64,000 nt of DNA, taken from contig NC_059393.1 of NCBI RefSeq assembly GCF_019703515.2, positions 13,784,501 to 13,848,500 of the forward strand. Direction: 5' to 3'. The position numbers and the translations under genes are program-made. The notes under the pieces are model-generated. The model was not told the DNA's origin and searched no databases. It saw only the letters and a program-made list of their open reading frames with translations. Shown one piece after another: positions 33,898-46,051 of the stretch. The stretch's first letter is position 1; each line of letters begins with the position of its first letter. Source of the stretch: Myxocyprinus asiaticus. Its lineage: Eukaryota > Chordata > Actinopteri > Cypriniformes > Catostomidae.

Positions 33898-34672
33898 ATT
33901 GACTAAGTTTACATGGAAACCAGAAAGCGGCTTATTGCTAGAAAGTGGGTTATTGCGAGAAAGCAGCGTTCCCTTTTACATGCACTGTACAGTATAAACG
34001 CCGTTTTCTTTACTCCCATTTACATGCGGTTTGGTCAGTAAGCAGCTTTCTCCACAGCAACTTAATTTCCCTACAATGCTTGTGTAAATAACAAACATGG
34101 GATCCGATGAAGACTTTGCTATTATATTCTCCGTTGCTTCACTTTATTTCCAAATATTCTAGAGTTGTTGCTGTGTTTGTTTCCTTAACTTTCTATCGCG
34201 ACCTGCAGCGGAATTGCACCGCAATAGTGGGGTTTCCCTCTTATGTCAAACTCCGGGATTCCCCCAATGTACGAGCACACATATGCGAATGTGAGGGACA
34301 GTCCATATTTTACATGCGTGTGTATAAAAGGGTACAGTTTATAGTGTATGCTGTTTACCCACTGTACTACCAGAAATGTTGAATTATTTCCACTGTTTTG
34401 AGTTGTTGTTGGGCTCCGTCCTATGTCGTTTGTAAATATCCGGTCTGTTCCTAGCACATGCACACTTCTCAAAAACCTGTAAGAAAGCCGCTTATGAGTT
34501 TACATGACCACATTAGGCACGTTCTCCGGGAGAAACCCAGGTGTGCTAAACCACTTTTTTCTAATCCCGTAAGCGGAATAAGGAACTTCTTTACATGACG
34601 TTTCAGAACGCCACTTTCTGCAGAAACCCTGGAATAAACCATTTTCTAAAAAGTGCATGTAAACATCATTGG
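33898..34672. repeat. MITE-like element with TTTACATG ends
   Basis: Left end TTGACTAAGTTTACATGGAA, right end GTGCATGTAAACATCATTGG; the inverted core is TTTACATG plus flanking matches. Internal motifs such as CCGCTTATGAGTTTACATG recur on both sides. No coding potential. Exact target duplication not resolved. Confidence 0.55.
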
Positions 34673-35580
34673 AAATGGAAGATTAGGTCAAGTCATCATG
34701 TTTTGGCAAATGAAGTAACTTATCCAGGTACTCTATGCATACAGCATACAGTACATACTGTACTATATACTACAGAAATAGTAGGAGTAGTATGTTAATA
34801 TGCTATTCCAAACAATAATAGTGAGCAGCCAATGCTTACTGGTTTATTCTGGGCATTTTGGGAATTTCTAGATAATAAACATTTCAGTGCACTAGAATGA
34901 GCACTAGAAATTATTGACTCCCTGGACAGTGTACTTATTGCTGAACTATGGAGTGGATTGAAACACACCCACACTTTTTTTTTATCTTCGTCAGGACAAC
35001 AGAGATCCATATACAGTACAGTTTTAGTCTCTCAATCACTCTTTCATTTTTTATTTCTTTCTCTCCGTCATGAACACACACCTTTGCGCACACCCACACA
35101 TTCTGTGTGTTTTGTTGTGGGGGGATTGTACCTCAGCCCACAGAGACACACATGTGAGCACGAGTCTGCCGCTACCTCTGCTGCGCTCGAGCTCAGAAAG
35201 GACAGGCGGGTGCACATGTGGCTGGTTAGCACGATGACAGAGGCACTCCATCAGAACCACAAGCACACATCTAGAAGAAAACAGGACTGTGGCTTTCTCT
35301 GCTAAATCTGGGTGGCCATAAATCTTGCTGAGCACAAACAAGTAACTTGGACGGAGAATCCAGCTACGATCCTTCAATATTCATGCATGCAAACACCCTG
35401 TTTACTAAGTCATGTATTTAATATTGAAATTTTCACAGTGTCATTGCAATGACACGCTCTGGACAATATACATGATTACATATTACTTGCCTAATGTGAC
35501 AAATTTCTGAGTGACCAGAATGAGATGAATGTGAATACAAGCAGATAGCTCTTTCCATTTAAAAAGAAAAGTCGTTTCAA
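34673..35580. other. Anonymous DNA
   Basis: Contains GTACATACTGTACTATATAC palindromic sequence at 34751-34770, probably a MITE fragment. The rest has no recognisable feature; open frames up to 115 codons lack domain-like sequence. Confidence 0.45.
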
Positions 35581-36088
35581 ATGTCAGAAACATACTTTAT
35601 GCAAGTACGCGTATGCAGATACAAGTGCTTGGCCAATGCATTTTCTAATGTGCGATCATGCTTAATGCTTAACATGTTTAATTTGTGTTCTTGCATTACT
35701 GTGGCAGTAACAAACCTCAGTACTCAAGCAGGCAATAGAGTTACCTTTAAAAACCTGTACTATTAAGCCGAAAGTGTTATTATTCTGGTAATTTGCCATT
35801 AATATATTGAATTTACCTTACTTGCGCAACAATATTCTCTTCAAACTGTTGCTCCGCCATGACAGTAGTTGACTTGAAAGAGAAAACTCATCGTAGAAGC
35901 AGACAGTTCACACTAATCTAGCTATGTAGCGCCCCTTGTGGCAACGTTGAGATTGCAATGCGTACTTGCGTTGTGTTATGAATTGCGGTCTGAAACATTT
36001 TGGAATGCAACTACGCACAAAATCGTGCTTGTGTAGCTAAGGAGCTTCTACATTTGTGTACATACCTGGAGTATGTTTCAGCCTTACG
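35581..36088. repeat. MITE-like element with AAACATACT ends
   Basis: Left end GTCAGAAACATACTTTATGC, right end (inverse) GGCTGAAACATACTCCAGG. Sub-terminal GCAAGTACGCGTATGC-type sequence is typical of a fish MITE family I recall. A related patch may occur at 37640-38110. Confidence 0.55.
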
Positions 36089-38919
36089 TTTTCATGAAAA
36101 ATTACAAAGACAAAGATTTTCTATGGAATAATGTGTACTGATGAATCCTGCGCAACATGTATTATGAAAGTAAATAGGCTAAATTTTGATGTCATTTTGA
36201 GTCTTACAATATTGTTCAGCTGCTTTGAATGTGAAACAGTTGCATAAGTGTAAACTGGGCTGCTAAAGACTGAATAACATGGTATAAAAATGCTGCCTTG
36301 CAACAGACACAAACAACAATAACTCTATCGGCTATTGACTGGATCCCTGTGTTTAGTTGGATGGGCTCTTTTAAAGATCCAATTTTAAGCTTCTTACTCT
36401 ATGGCAATAAATAATGTCTGTCAGACTTCTAAGAGCCCGAGTGAAGGAGTGTAAAAGATCAGAGGGTTTGTGTGAGTCAGGTTTGAGTCACAGGAGTGGA
36501 GGGAAAAAAGCAGTCCGTTCTGTAGGTGTTTTGGGTTGTGTCTTACCTCTCTAGGGGCCTCACACAGGCTTTAGAGCTTCATATCACTCTTGGATTGCTC
36601 CTGGATTCACAGGCCTGATCTCAGGTCAGCTTTTAGACATTCAGATAAGTTTTCAGGTTTCGACTCAGAAACTGAGTCACGGCTAGAATATTATTAGAAT
36701 TGCCTTGCATCGACCCCATAATTATTTTTTTCACAGCTTGATTTCTTAATTAAATTACACTCACAAGTGTGATCAAAAGTTGACTAGCTCTCTGTAAGAT
36801 GTGAGATGTAGATGTATAGGTTCCTCAGCGGGTTTTTGAGCAATCCATGTTTTGATTTGTTCCCACTGGCAGCTGTCCAGTCCATATTAAAAGCTGGTTA
36901 TTAAAGTTAAAATCATAAAATTAAAATCGTACTCATGTTTGTCTTCGTAATGTTTTAACAAATAACTTGCACCTTTATTTTTTAACTCCTTCCGTTCAAC
37001 CACCTGGCCTATTCTGGTACTCTATGTAATGGCCACTTTTCATGATTCAATCCATTCCCAGAGGATAAAAGTCCTGCCCTTAATTTTTTCATCTTTTTCA
37101 CTTGGAAATACACCAGATTACAGAAATAAAATCTGACGTAAGGTTGCAAAGTTGTTTCATGTTGACTTCAAAAACTTCTGCAAGCCCTTTAAAAATACGA
37201 TCAGATTCAGTCGGACTAATACAATAATTTGCTTTTTACGGTGTCATGTAAATGCTTTAGTCTGACTGAAATTGCACTAGATTATTGCCAAGTCAGACTA
37301 ATAGACTTAGATAATGCAATTTTAGGTTGGCTCGTTCAGCATGTATAAACGTTCATCGGACCTAGGTGTTGTGCTCATGCTTGAAAAGACATAGGTGATG
37401 TGTAATACTTCCTCAGCTGATGTTCTTCTTGTTCGACTACGCAATAACCCAATGTAGCTCAGTTAGTCTGACAAAATTGTACTAGTCCAGTTTCTGCGAA
37501 CTCGGATAACGTACTTTAGTTTGGCTTCGATTGTAGGCTCCGTCCAGCATGTACATACGTTAAACGGACATAGTTGGCCTTGGCGTTTTGCGCATACATT
37601 TTCCGAAAGACAGAGGTGACGCGTGACATAAAGCCCAAAGTATAGTTTTTTTTTTATGCATACGCTAGTGTATGAGTAAAGGGCGCTTGACATAAATTTA
37701 GTCATGAGCAGGGTATTTGAGCACTGCATGTGCAGCTGGATTTTTCTACCCGTGTGTACTCTATATATAAAGTCTGAGCATGTGCAAGGAATTGTTTGCA
37801 CTACTTGGTGGGTCCACTAGGTACATCCATTCAAAAAGAACGGCCTCTTGACTCGTCTGCAGTCTACCGCCTATGGCAATGGGACTGCCGCATTATGCTA
37901 TTTTATGCTAGCTTGTCGGCTTCCTTTACTAGAAGGGTTCTGACACCAGTAAACTGCTGGAGACTTGTGTTCCTCTGCAGGTCGGGGGTGTAAAGCTAAG
38001 CTATCATTGTGTGAATGTGTCAACCACTTGTGTATGCATACAGTGAAATGGAGTACAGTATATTTTAAAAGGCTAAATCGTTCGACTGTGTGCATGCGCT
38101 AGCGTACACATAAAAAAAACAAAGTCATCCTTCCTTCAAATATTCGATTACACGATGTGTCATGTAAACTTGGACAGACAGATGAAGATATTCAGACATA
38201 CTAGACTATGTGTTAGCACTGTGCTTAAATATAGCCACACATATCAGCAATGTGTTTAAGAACACTTATGGAATGAACTTAACCTGGCTGCAATTTCCAG
38301 CTGCCCAGAGAAAGCCAAATGACTCTAAAGCACATCTAGAGTTTTGATATACTTCGTTGGCTAGTTTGGTAAACCAACTGTCATGATGAGATGTTAAAGT
38401 GTAGCCTCTCAAGAGATGTTCAATGCTGTCATGGAAGTCTAGATTTTGGATATGTCAGTTCTCATTTTGTTTCATAATTTGAATATTTACAGCAAAATAT
38501 CAAGACTGCTACCATGGACACTAAAATATAAGTGACTAAAGAAAGCATATAATTATGCTTTATGCATTGGCTCTCCCACTAATGTCAATACGTCAAGCAT
38601 GCCTCTTTAGCAAATGAGATCTGTTTGCATCTGATTTTATGAGGCAAAAATGATAAAACTGAGAGAGCCATAACTTTGAGATGAAGCATTTCATTCTTAA
38701 GTACATTTTGGTTACTTTATTAAAAAAGATTTAGCAAATGTATTGGCAAGGATAAGACAGAATTGCATTAGAAATATCCTGTGTATGTTCCTAAACATAA
38801 AATAGACATCCATTTTGACCCTTTCCATATGTTTTTAACCATAAAGCTTTATTGTGAGTCCTAGAGGTAATTCTTAAGATGATGCATAGTCTGGCTCCTT
38901 ACCTATCTATATTTCACTC
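36089..38919. other. Mostly anonymous DNA with decayed repeats
   Basis: 37180-37560 repeats GTCGGACTAATAC/GTCTGACTGAAATTGCAC-type phrases in both orientations, and 37640-38110 repeats GCATACGCTAGTGTATG-type phrases. These look like old inverted-repeat elements. No exon supported. Confidence 0.45.
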
Positions 38920-38923
38920 TTAA

Positions 38924-40063
38924 CCCTAGAACGCAAATGTAACTTCACCCCCATTCAATTCATATGTGAGTTAAAAAAAGAACCAGGTGAAATCTAGATA
39001 CTTATTCTTTATAAAAACTACTTATTTTTTCAAGGAAAATGAACTCTCATGACAATTCTATTAGTAATTTAAAATTTTAAATAGTTGATATATTTTTTAT
39101 TAAATTCTGAAGAGTTCCAGACACATTGAAAACAGAGTAGGAGTTTTGAGTGACAGAGTAAAAAAGACTGTATAACAGAAATAAGGGCAATTTCTATGTT
39201 TGGTGGTAAAATGTGAAATGGCTCAACAACTCTACTCACACAAACATACATATAAGTACAATGGACTAGGATAAAATATTTTTTACAAAAAAGAATTGCG
39301 ATGAACTTGACACTATATTTTTATATTACTCTATGTAGCTATTTCTGTTGTTTGGAGTGGTGAGGCATACTGAAAATAATTAAAGCTGCAGGTTCAAATA
39401 CATTAAAAAGTGGTTCAGGAGCTATTACCATTGTGCCCTTGCTGTGAACTAGTCATGTAATATCAGGTTGCTCCAGGTAAGGACTGTCCCTGTAATGGGT
39501 GTAATGTCAAACACTTTGGATATTAGCTTCGGCTGAATGACAACTTTCTATACTTTTATACTACACATAAATATAAATGTGAACAAGATATATAACATAT
39601 ATTTAATTACATATCAAATGGAAACTGAAAACAATCAATGTATTACAAAAATAATACCAGTGTTAAATGCATGGAATCAGGGCCATAGCAAAGAATTCTG
39701 GGCCCTCTAACTGTATATTGGTAGGAGCCCCTTTCATAATAAAAAATAAATGTGGGCCTCCCTGGACCTGTGGACCCCTAGAATCGTTACCACCTTTCAC
39801 CCTGTTAGCTACTCCACTGCATGGAATACAACAGGAAACATATATGGGTTATATAGGACCCACATATGCAATATAGGGGTAGTGATGCAAATTCTATTAT
39901 ATTTAAAAATGATTTTTTTTAACTAAATGTTAAAAAAAAAAGTCACTTCACGTGATAAAAGACACCTTCATTGAGGAATACCTAGATTGGCAGATCAAAA
40001 GACCAATTCATGTGAAAATTATGTCCTAAAAACTAGACATGAGGTCAAATGTGCATTCTAGGG
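38924..40063. mobile_element. piggyBac-type MITE, 1.14 kb
   Basis: Flanked by TTAA (38920-38923 and 40064-40067). Inverted ends: left CCCTAGAACGCAAATGT, right (reverse complement) CCCTAGAATGCACATTT. No transposase-like frame. A 142-bp hAT MITE is inserted within it (39678-39819). Its ends differ from those of the piggyBac at 11078-18695, so this is a separate family. Confidence 0.85.
39678..39819. mobile_element. Miniature hAT element, 142 bp
   Basis: Flanked by a perfect 8-bp duplication CATGGAAT (39670-39677 and 39820-39827). Ends: left CAGGGCCATAGCAAAG, right (reverse complement) CAGTGGAGTAGCTAAC. Eight-base duplications and CAG-type ends are hallmarks of hAT elements. Inserted inside the piggyBac MITE. 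Confidence 0.88.
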
Positions 40064-40226
40064 TTAATGAGGGGAGCTTCTGTTTTCATGGATTGTGTGG
40101 TGTAATATAAACACAATGATCTGGAAATAGAGCTAACGAAACAAAAGCGGTCTGTTTGTTTAGAAAGCTGTACTGTAGTATCAGTGCACCATTGTGCCAA
40201 TAATGCCATGTTGTGTTCCAAAATTA

Positions 40227-40560
40227 AAGTTGCACTATGTAAGATTTCTTTTTTGCTGATTATCTCCAGCCATGATTACACACAGGCAAATGTCCAGGTA
40301 AGCTCAAATCATGAGATTCATGCGCTAGAAGAGCAGAGCCGAAACACGAATCACATTGAGCGTTCTTCCGCAAATTGCTTGCCATTTTAAGTTTCAACCA
40401 CAGATGTCGCTAAAGAGCACAAAGTTACGTAATGCAGCTTTAATATCTGAAATAGTGCAATTTAATAACGTAGTTGATAAAACTGCATCACCAGCAGCAC
40501 CAAATGGATTTGCACAAATTATGAACTTTTCCAAACAGGTTTCTAAAACACTCCCCCTGT
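40227..40560 (+). repeat. Interspersed repeat family E fragments
   Basis: Two adjacent pieces: GTTGCACTATGTAAGATTTC (40229) and CATCACCAGCAGCACCAAATG (40486) followed by the CTCCCCCTG block. Possibly one element broken by other sequence. Confidence 0.45.
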
Positions 40561-40589
40561 GTGCAATTATTTCGACATACAGTATACAC

Positions 40590-41738
40590 ATGGTTGGGAA
40601 GTATCCCGCTACAGATTACAGAATACATGCTGTAAAATGTAATTTGTAACGTATTCTGCCAGATTTCTCAAAGTCAGTAACGTAATCTAAATACTTTGGA
40701 TTACTTTTTCAGCACTGGTAGATTTTGTCACTTGTTTTGACTACAAACAAGTAAATGAAGAAAATACACTTCACTGTAAAAAATAAGTTATCTGAAAAAA
40801 GCCTAAAGATCTTATGCAGTTTTGCTATTCAAGTAAATTTATCTCGTTTTAAGGACTTTTTGATATTTTTACAGGAAAACAATATTTAAATTCACATTAA
40901 GAATACAATTTTTGAAGTAAATCTTTGACCTAATATTTGCCCTAGTCTTACTAGAGAAAAAAGTTATGCGCTAACGTGAATTCATAGAATTCATTATAAA
41001 ATATAATCACACCTGGTAACAGATGCATGTAAAGGCAAGAAATAGCATTTTAGCTTAGCATAAAGCTAAATGTTCACATTACAATTTACACAAGGTTAAC
41101 TATTTTTGCAGCTCCAAACTTCAAAACCTAACAGAGTGTACACAACAACATCCTTTTCTGATAGTAGGTGGATTCTGTTCATAGAATAAAGCAGAAAATA
41201 CATTATTTTTATCTTTCTATACAATGTTAAAGGCTACATTGTAAAAAATACCCAAACTGCATAAAAAAAACATTGACAAGGCATGTAATCGTGTATTTAT
41301 TGGATTAATGTTTCATCTGTCAAAGCGTTTCTAACTTTTTTTTTGTTTATCTGTAGAAACACAATGTAGCTACTCTATTAGGTTCCCAAGGGAAAGTTCC
41401 TAAATGATGTCATATCCACTTTTTCACTCACAACCGTGTGAAAGTTCTCGTATAAATGAAACAAATCAAAAGAAAGTGTTTCACCACTGTTCAAAAGCTC
41501 CTTGGATCGCATTATTTATATGGATAAATGTTTTCCAACTGAATAGACTACATATTAAATGAAACAAATGACAATAAAATGCAAAGAAATATCTTCATTA
41601 ATCTAAATACTTTTTGATTGTAACTGTATTCTGATTACCAACTATTTAAATTGTAACAGTAGTGGAATACAGTTACTTATACTTAGCATTTTAAATACGG
41701 AATCCTGTTACATGTATTCTGTTACTCCCCAAACCTGA
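40590..41738. mobile_element. Inverted-repeat element with GGTTGGG ends, probable hAT-type MITE
   Basis: Left ATGGTTGGGAAGTATCCC..., then ACAGAATACATG; right (reverse complement) TCAGGTTTGGGGAGTAACAG, then AATACATG. Flanking 8-mers GTATACAC (40582-40589) and GTATACAG (41739-41746) match at 7 of 8. Sub-terminal arms repeat TAATCTAAATACTTT in both halves. No coding region. Confidence 0.65.
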
Positions 41739-42379
41739 GTATACAGGTATTCTCACTCCAATCTTAGGCCATTGGTTGCTATGTCAGGCCTCTAATACAA
41801 TCAAAGCTATGCTTAAAGTGCCACAGAGCCAGTGTTTTTACACTTTTTGGGGAAATCAACCCAAGAATGGTTCATCTCAAGTTTTCTCAGCACATTAAAC
41901 AGGGATAGGAGAAAGTAATTTTACACTGAGAAAATGACACAGCAATTTTAATTTAATCAAGCAGTGGACATGTTGTCCCTCAGGCTGTGGATTTCATATT
42001 CTGTTTCTAAACATTTAATGAGTGTGTTATAAAGATTATTTTTTGTTTGTAGTTTTTATACAAATGAGAAATTGTGCAACCCATCGTGCCCCTCTTAACC
42101 TCCTGAGACCCGAGTGTGACTGCTGTGTGCATTTTCCATTTCCATTTTTGATTTGTAACTAGTAGTACCTTATAAACATGCAAAACAATAATTATAAATA
42201 AATAAAAATCTAGAGCAAGTTTTCCTAAACATTTATGTCCACATATGTGGACAGCAGGACTAAGTTTTGAAATTGTACATAATACCAAGCTATAGAAAGC
42301 CAGATTTTGTTTATTTTATTAAATTGTTTATTATGTTTCCAGACTGTTGGTTATTCATGTTTTTGAGACATTACAGCTG

Positions 42380-42465
42380 ATTTTCTGTAAAGCTGCTTTG
42401 GAACAATGTGAAAAAAAAAAAACTATAAAAACTATTCAAATAAAAATTATTTGACTTGATTTGAC
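42380..42465 (+). repeat. Common fish retroelement tail
   Basis: GTAAAGCTGCTTTGGAACAAT, then an A-rich tract, then CAAATAAAAATTATTTGACTTG. This tail is widespread in cyprinid DNA by recollection. Confidence 0.55.
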
Positions 42466-43003
42466 TTTTATGTTACAATGTTATTTTCTATTTTGGCAAC
42501 AAAATCTCAATGTTCTCTCTTTGTTCTGTCAAACAAACTAGTGATAGCCAGTGCTGAAGCATTTTACCAATCAGAAATTAGCATAATTAATTCTGATACA
42601 AGTAATAGCCAACATTGTCCAATCACTGCCAACCATGTTAAAATAAAATGAGACATTATAAATTCTGAATCTAAGTACTGATTACCATTGTCCCATGTCT
42701 GCCAAACATGTTGAGTTATCCAAACTTCATCTGCAGCCAGAAACTAAACTTTTGGTCAGATGTTAGAAGTGAATGCACTTAGTTGCATAGGAAATCTATA
42801 GTATGCTCCCTTGCTCCCTATTTATTGAATGACTAAACATCCAGTGTGCTGTCTGTCTGCACTGGTCTTAGAACAGTTTGAAATGCACCTTATTTTCATC
42901 CTAACTCCATATAAGTCCTCTGAAAGCAAAGCATCGCCCGCAAAGCATCATGGGACTCAGGAATATTGTGGAAGTATAGACCATTTCAAGGACTGTTCGT
43001 TGG

Positions 43004-43021
43004 TGACGTCAAGTGACGTCA
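43004..43021. promoter_or_regulatory. Two complete CRE palindromes (TGACGTCA) 10 bp apart
   Basis: TGACGTCA at 43004-43011 and again at 43014-43021. TGACGTCA is the full CREB/ATF binding site. They lie about 3 kb upstream of the SSBP start codon, possibly inside a repeat, so regulation of that gene is only a possibility. Confidence 0.5.
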
Positions 43022-45639
43022 CTGTTCCTTGAACATTTCCTGCTTGTCAAAATTGAGACCATTTAGCAGAGACGGGCTGCTTAAATTAAAATGAATGGAA
43101 GAAATTTGAACGCCCAATGGCACAGCCAACGGTCATCGAAAAAAATACAGCCTCATCACAGCTGCCTTTTGGTCATTCATGTTCGGAACTTGTAATTATG
43201 ATATGTTTGACTCCACTTTAAGGCTGCATATGTACAAACACTTTTAAAATGGACAGATTCAACTTTAACCTTGTGCAAACTGTGCTCTTCTGCGCGGACA
43301 TTGTGTTTTGTCTTCACTATACACAACGCATAATTTAAATGAATTTAAACCGACTTATCTCAGTTCAGAAGACTCTGGGCTGTCAGTAAAGGGTTAAATT
43401 TTCAATGTACATTGTCATGTGACAAAACAACATGGTGCCGATCACAGGGGAGTTTGTCTTTGGGAGAAATGCCAACAAAACTAAATCTGGTAAGAAACCT
43501 GATTAAGTTTTTACATTGAAACCTATTTGAGTCAAAAGATTAGAGTCTCTAGTTTCATCCGATATGCCATTTTTAACATTGGAGTGATTTATCGCAAAAC
43601 GGTACACTATTAAACACAACGACCACTATAGTGGACAATAGCACTATTGTTTCATTAAAAATACAATTGTTATGTTTTGTAATAATGCAGCATTAAAAAT
43701 TAAGGAAACTTGAGAACAAATGATCACAGAATTATAGCGAGGCAATATTGTTCTTCCCAACCTATCTGTTAATGATTATGGGTTTCAAGATGATGGCCAA
43801 ATATCGCAAAGCATTTTAGTTATTTTGTTGAGTCTTTATCCATCAATGGAAGAACCTGAGCAGACTAACCTGAAAAGCTATGTAGCCTATTAACGCCTTC
43901 ACAGCTGTAAAGTTGGTATGTTTTGAGAACTGTAGATAATTATGGTTATTTTAAAGCATATATTGAGTCTAGTCAGAACCTGAAGAGTTTGTACCGAGAT
44001 TATGTCCTTACTGCAGATACAGGAGAGGTCCAGACAGCAGGATGCTCATGTATTACAGGACTCATGCGATGATACTGTCATGCTGCCGTTTTTTGGATAA
44101 AATAAAATTATTTTGTGGGAGATGACTGTGTAGTAAACTCAATCTAGCTTTATAATCGTTAGTTTACATACATAATCTCTGTATCTAAATGCTATAACCT
44201 ACATGAAATGTTTTAGTGTTGACTGAACAACTGATCCTGTTGATTGATTTAATTTATTGTTCTTGTGTAGGAAATAACGATGTATTAGCAGCCGCATAAA
44301 CTGTACCATACAAAAAGAACTACATGCAATACAAAAACATATTTATTTGGAAATACATTCTAAACATTGTACACAAAAGTTCAATGTTCTCTGTAATGCA
44401 ACTATAAAAAAGACACTCAAAAGAAAGTGAATTGGAGGCAGGAAAAATGCAGGAAAGAGGAAAATCATAATACAATTAATGTAATAAAACATCACTACTG
44501 TACATGTCTCATCTAATATTTATGGTCTTTCACTGTAGAATTTATCCATTTAGCATCAAAGCATAAAAACAGTTGAAAACAGTCACTACTCACAGAAAGT
44601 TCAGGAAAAACACTGTTCCTTTTTATACTTAGTAATAATGCCATTTCAACACATGTGAAGCATTCACAAAAAAGATGCTAAATAGAAATGCACAAACTCT
44701 CAAAATGTCTAATGAACTTTCAGCACATGTCGACACACCTGTTAGCACAATAATGCTATCGTTTATGTAATTCATTGCGCTCCGTTTCTGGACGTCTATT
44801 GCAGCTGGAACGTAACGGTGGATAATATAAGTAATACCCGCTGTTAACTTCTTGCTAATAAAGTGAAAAGAGCACACAAACAAATTATTTCAAGCTTTTT
44901 CAAACAGATGTTCCTAAGTCAATCCTTCTGTAGGCAGCCGATGGAAGAAGCAGCATCTGGGACTGGAGCGCTGTGCTTTGCGGTGGCTTCTGATCATAAC
45001 ATTGCTGTTTTAGACTAAACTTTAGTTTCGCTTGATTATTAGGATAATCATTAACTGTACACATTGTCTGGGAAATTTATAAGACATCTTTCAACATTTA
45101 AAAAGCAAGAATCTAACCGCATGACATGCAAGCAAGCAGTGACCGGCTACACACAAAACGCCAACCAATTGCACTTCCGCTAGCCAACCGGAAATTCCAC
45201 CCACGTTGCGAAATACAGTGGACTAGTGAGAATATTGTGGATAGACAAATAGCTGCTTGAGAGCGTTCCAAAGATGGCTGCTGTGTGATCTAACTTGCTA
45301 AAAAGACTTCGGTAAAAATCGATTCGTTTTTGGAAAAAAATAATAGCATTTTTACTTCCGGAACCTGACTGTTGCGCTCTTTTAGGACGTAGGAGACTCC
45401 AAGGTGGCCTTGAAGCCAGCAATATATACACAATCCAAAATCAACTACCACAAATGGATATTTTTTTTAGTGAAGAATTTTACGTCTTTCTCATAAATAA
45501 CACTACGTCTGACATAGCCAAAAATTTAATCATTTGGCATGAATCTATTGCAGCATGGAAAACTGTTAGATTCTCAGATTCTCAACCTTGGAACACAAGC
45601 CTAAATTCGTACTTTCAAAAACCTCAAAGTCCAACAGGA

Positions 45640-45995
45640 AGACCCGAGGCAATGTTAGCGTCTTTTTCATATCCGTCCCTTAGTCTGGTAAACACGACGA
45701 GAGTGTGTGCGTTCCCCTTTAAGAGGCCCCCACCTCTCCTGGTGCGGAGGGAGTGCGAACGCATTCCTGGAACAGCGCTAGAGAGGGAAAAAAAATCACC
45801 AGCGACCTGTTTCAAGTCCCCCCAATAGAAACTGTGCCTGATTTGTGGCCAATGTTGGAGATGTAAAAAAAGGAGAGAGAGGAGGGGGGTGGAGGGAAAA
45901 CACTAAAGGGGGGTAGCTATGGAGATAGAACGTTTTCCTGGCTGCTTTCTTTGACAGGTGTTGAGTGGGGTAAAAGTCTTAAAACAGAATCCAGC
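45640..45995 (+). promoter_or_regulatory. Probable promoter/5' UTR of the SSBP-family gene
   Basis: This stretch has more CG dinucleotides than its surroundings (continuing to about 46270), as in CpG-island promoters. It contains a purine/G-rich tract (45866-45920) and no clear TATA box. A stretch matching AAGATGGC (YY1-type) lies further up at 45271. The start codon context CCAGCATGT has A at -3. The transcription start cannot be placed from sequence alone. Confidence 0.5.
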
Positions 45996-46051
45996 ATGTA
46001 CGCCAAAGGTAAAGGAGCTGTCGTCCCTTCCGATAGTCAAGCGAGAGAAAA
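45996..46051 (+). CDS. ssbp4: First coding exon of an SSBP-family gene (ssbp4-like)
   Basis: Encodes MYAKGKGAVVPSDSQARE followed by AA of a lysine codon, then a GTAAGTGA splice donor at 46052. This is the highly conserved N-terminus of the SSBP2/3/4 family, nuclear cofactors that bind LDB (LIM-domain-binding) proteins and stabilise LDB-LIM-homeodomain complexes; the next exon would begin the LisH/LUFS domain. MYAK plus PSDSQ fits SSBP4 best; SSBP3 usually begins MFAK with PSDGQ and SSBP2 MYGK. The paralogue is therefore an inference. No second exon (LALYVYEYLL...) is visible to the end of the window, implying a first intron longer than 17.9 kb, which is normal for this family. Confidence 0.8.

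Larger units (their letters stand above)
41740..45639. other. Anonymous DNA upstream of the SSBP-family gene
   Basis: Contains a TTAA-CCTCCTGAGACCC piggyBac-like end at 42097-42113 without a visible partner, a common fish repeat tail at 42380-42465 (TAAAGCTGCTTTGGAACAATG), a block with two CRE sites (43004-43021) and a possible splice donor after AACTAAATCTG near 43491. No exon can be confirmed. Confidence 0.45.

Noticed and set aside
43434..43500. Possible short first exon (MVPITGEFVFGRNANKTKS then GTAAGA)
   Set aside because: A donor-like site alone is not enough; the surroundings may be repeat-derived and no partner exon was found.
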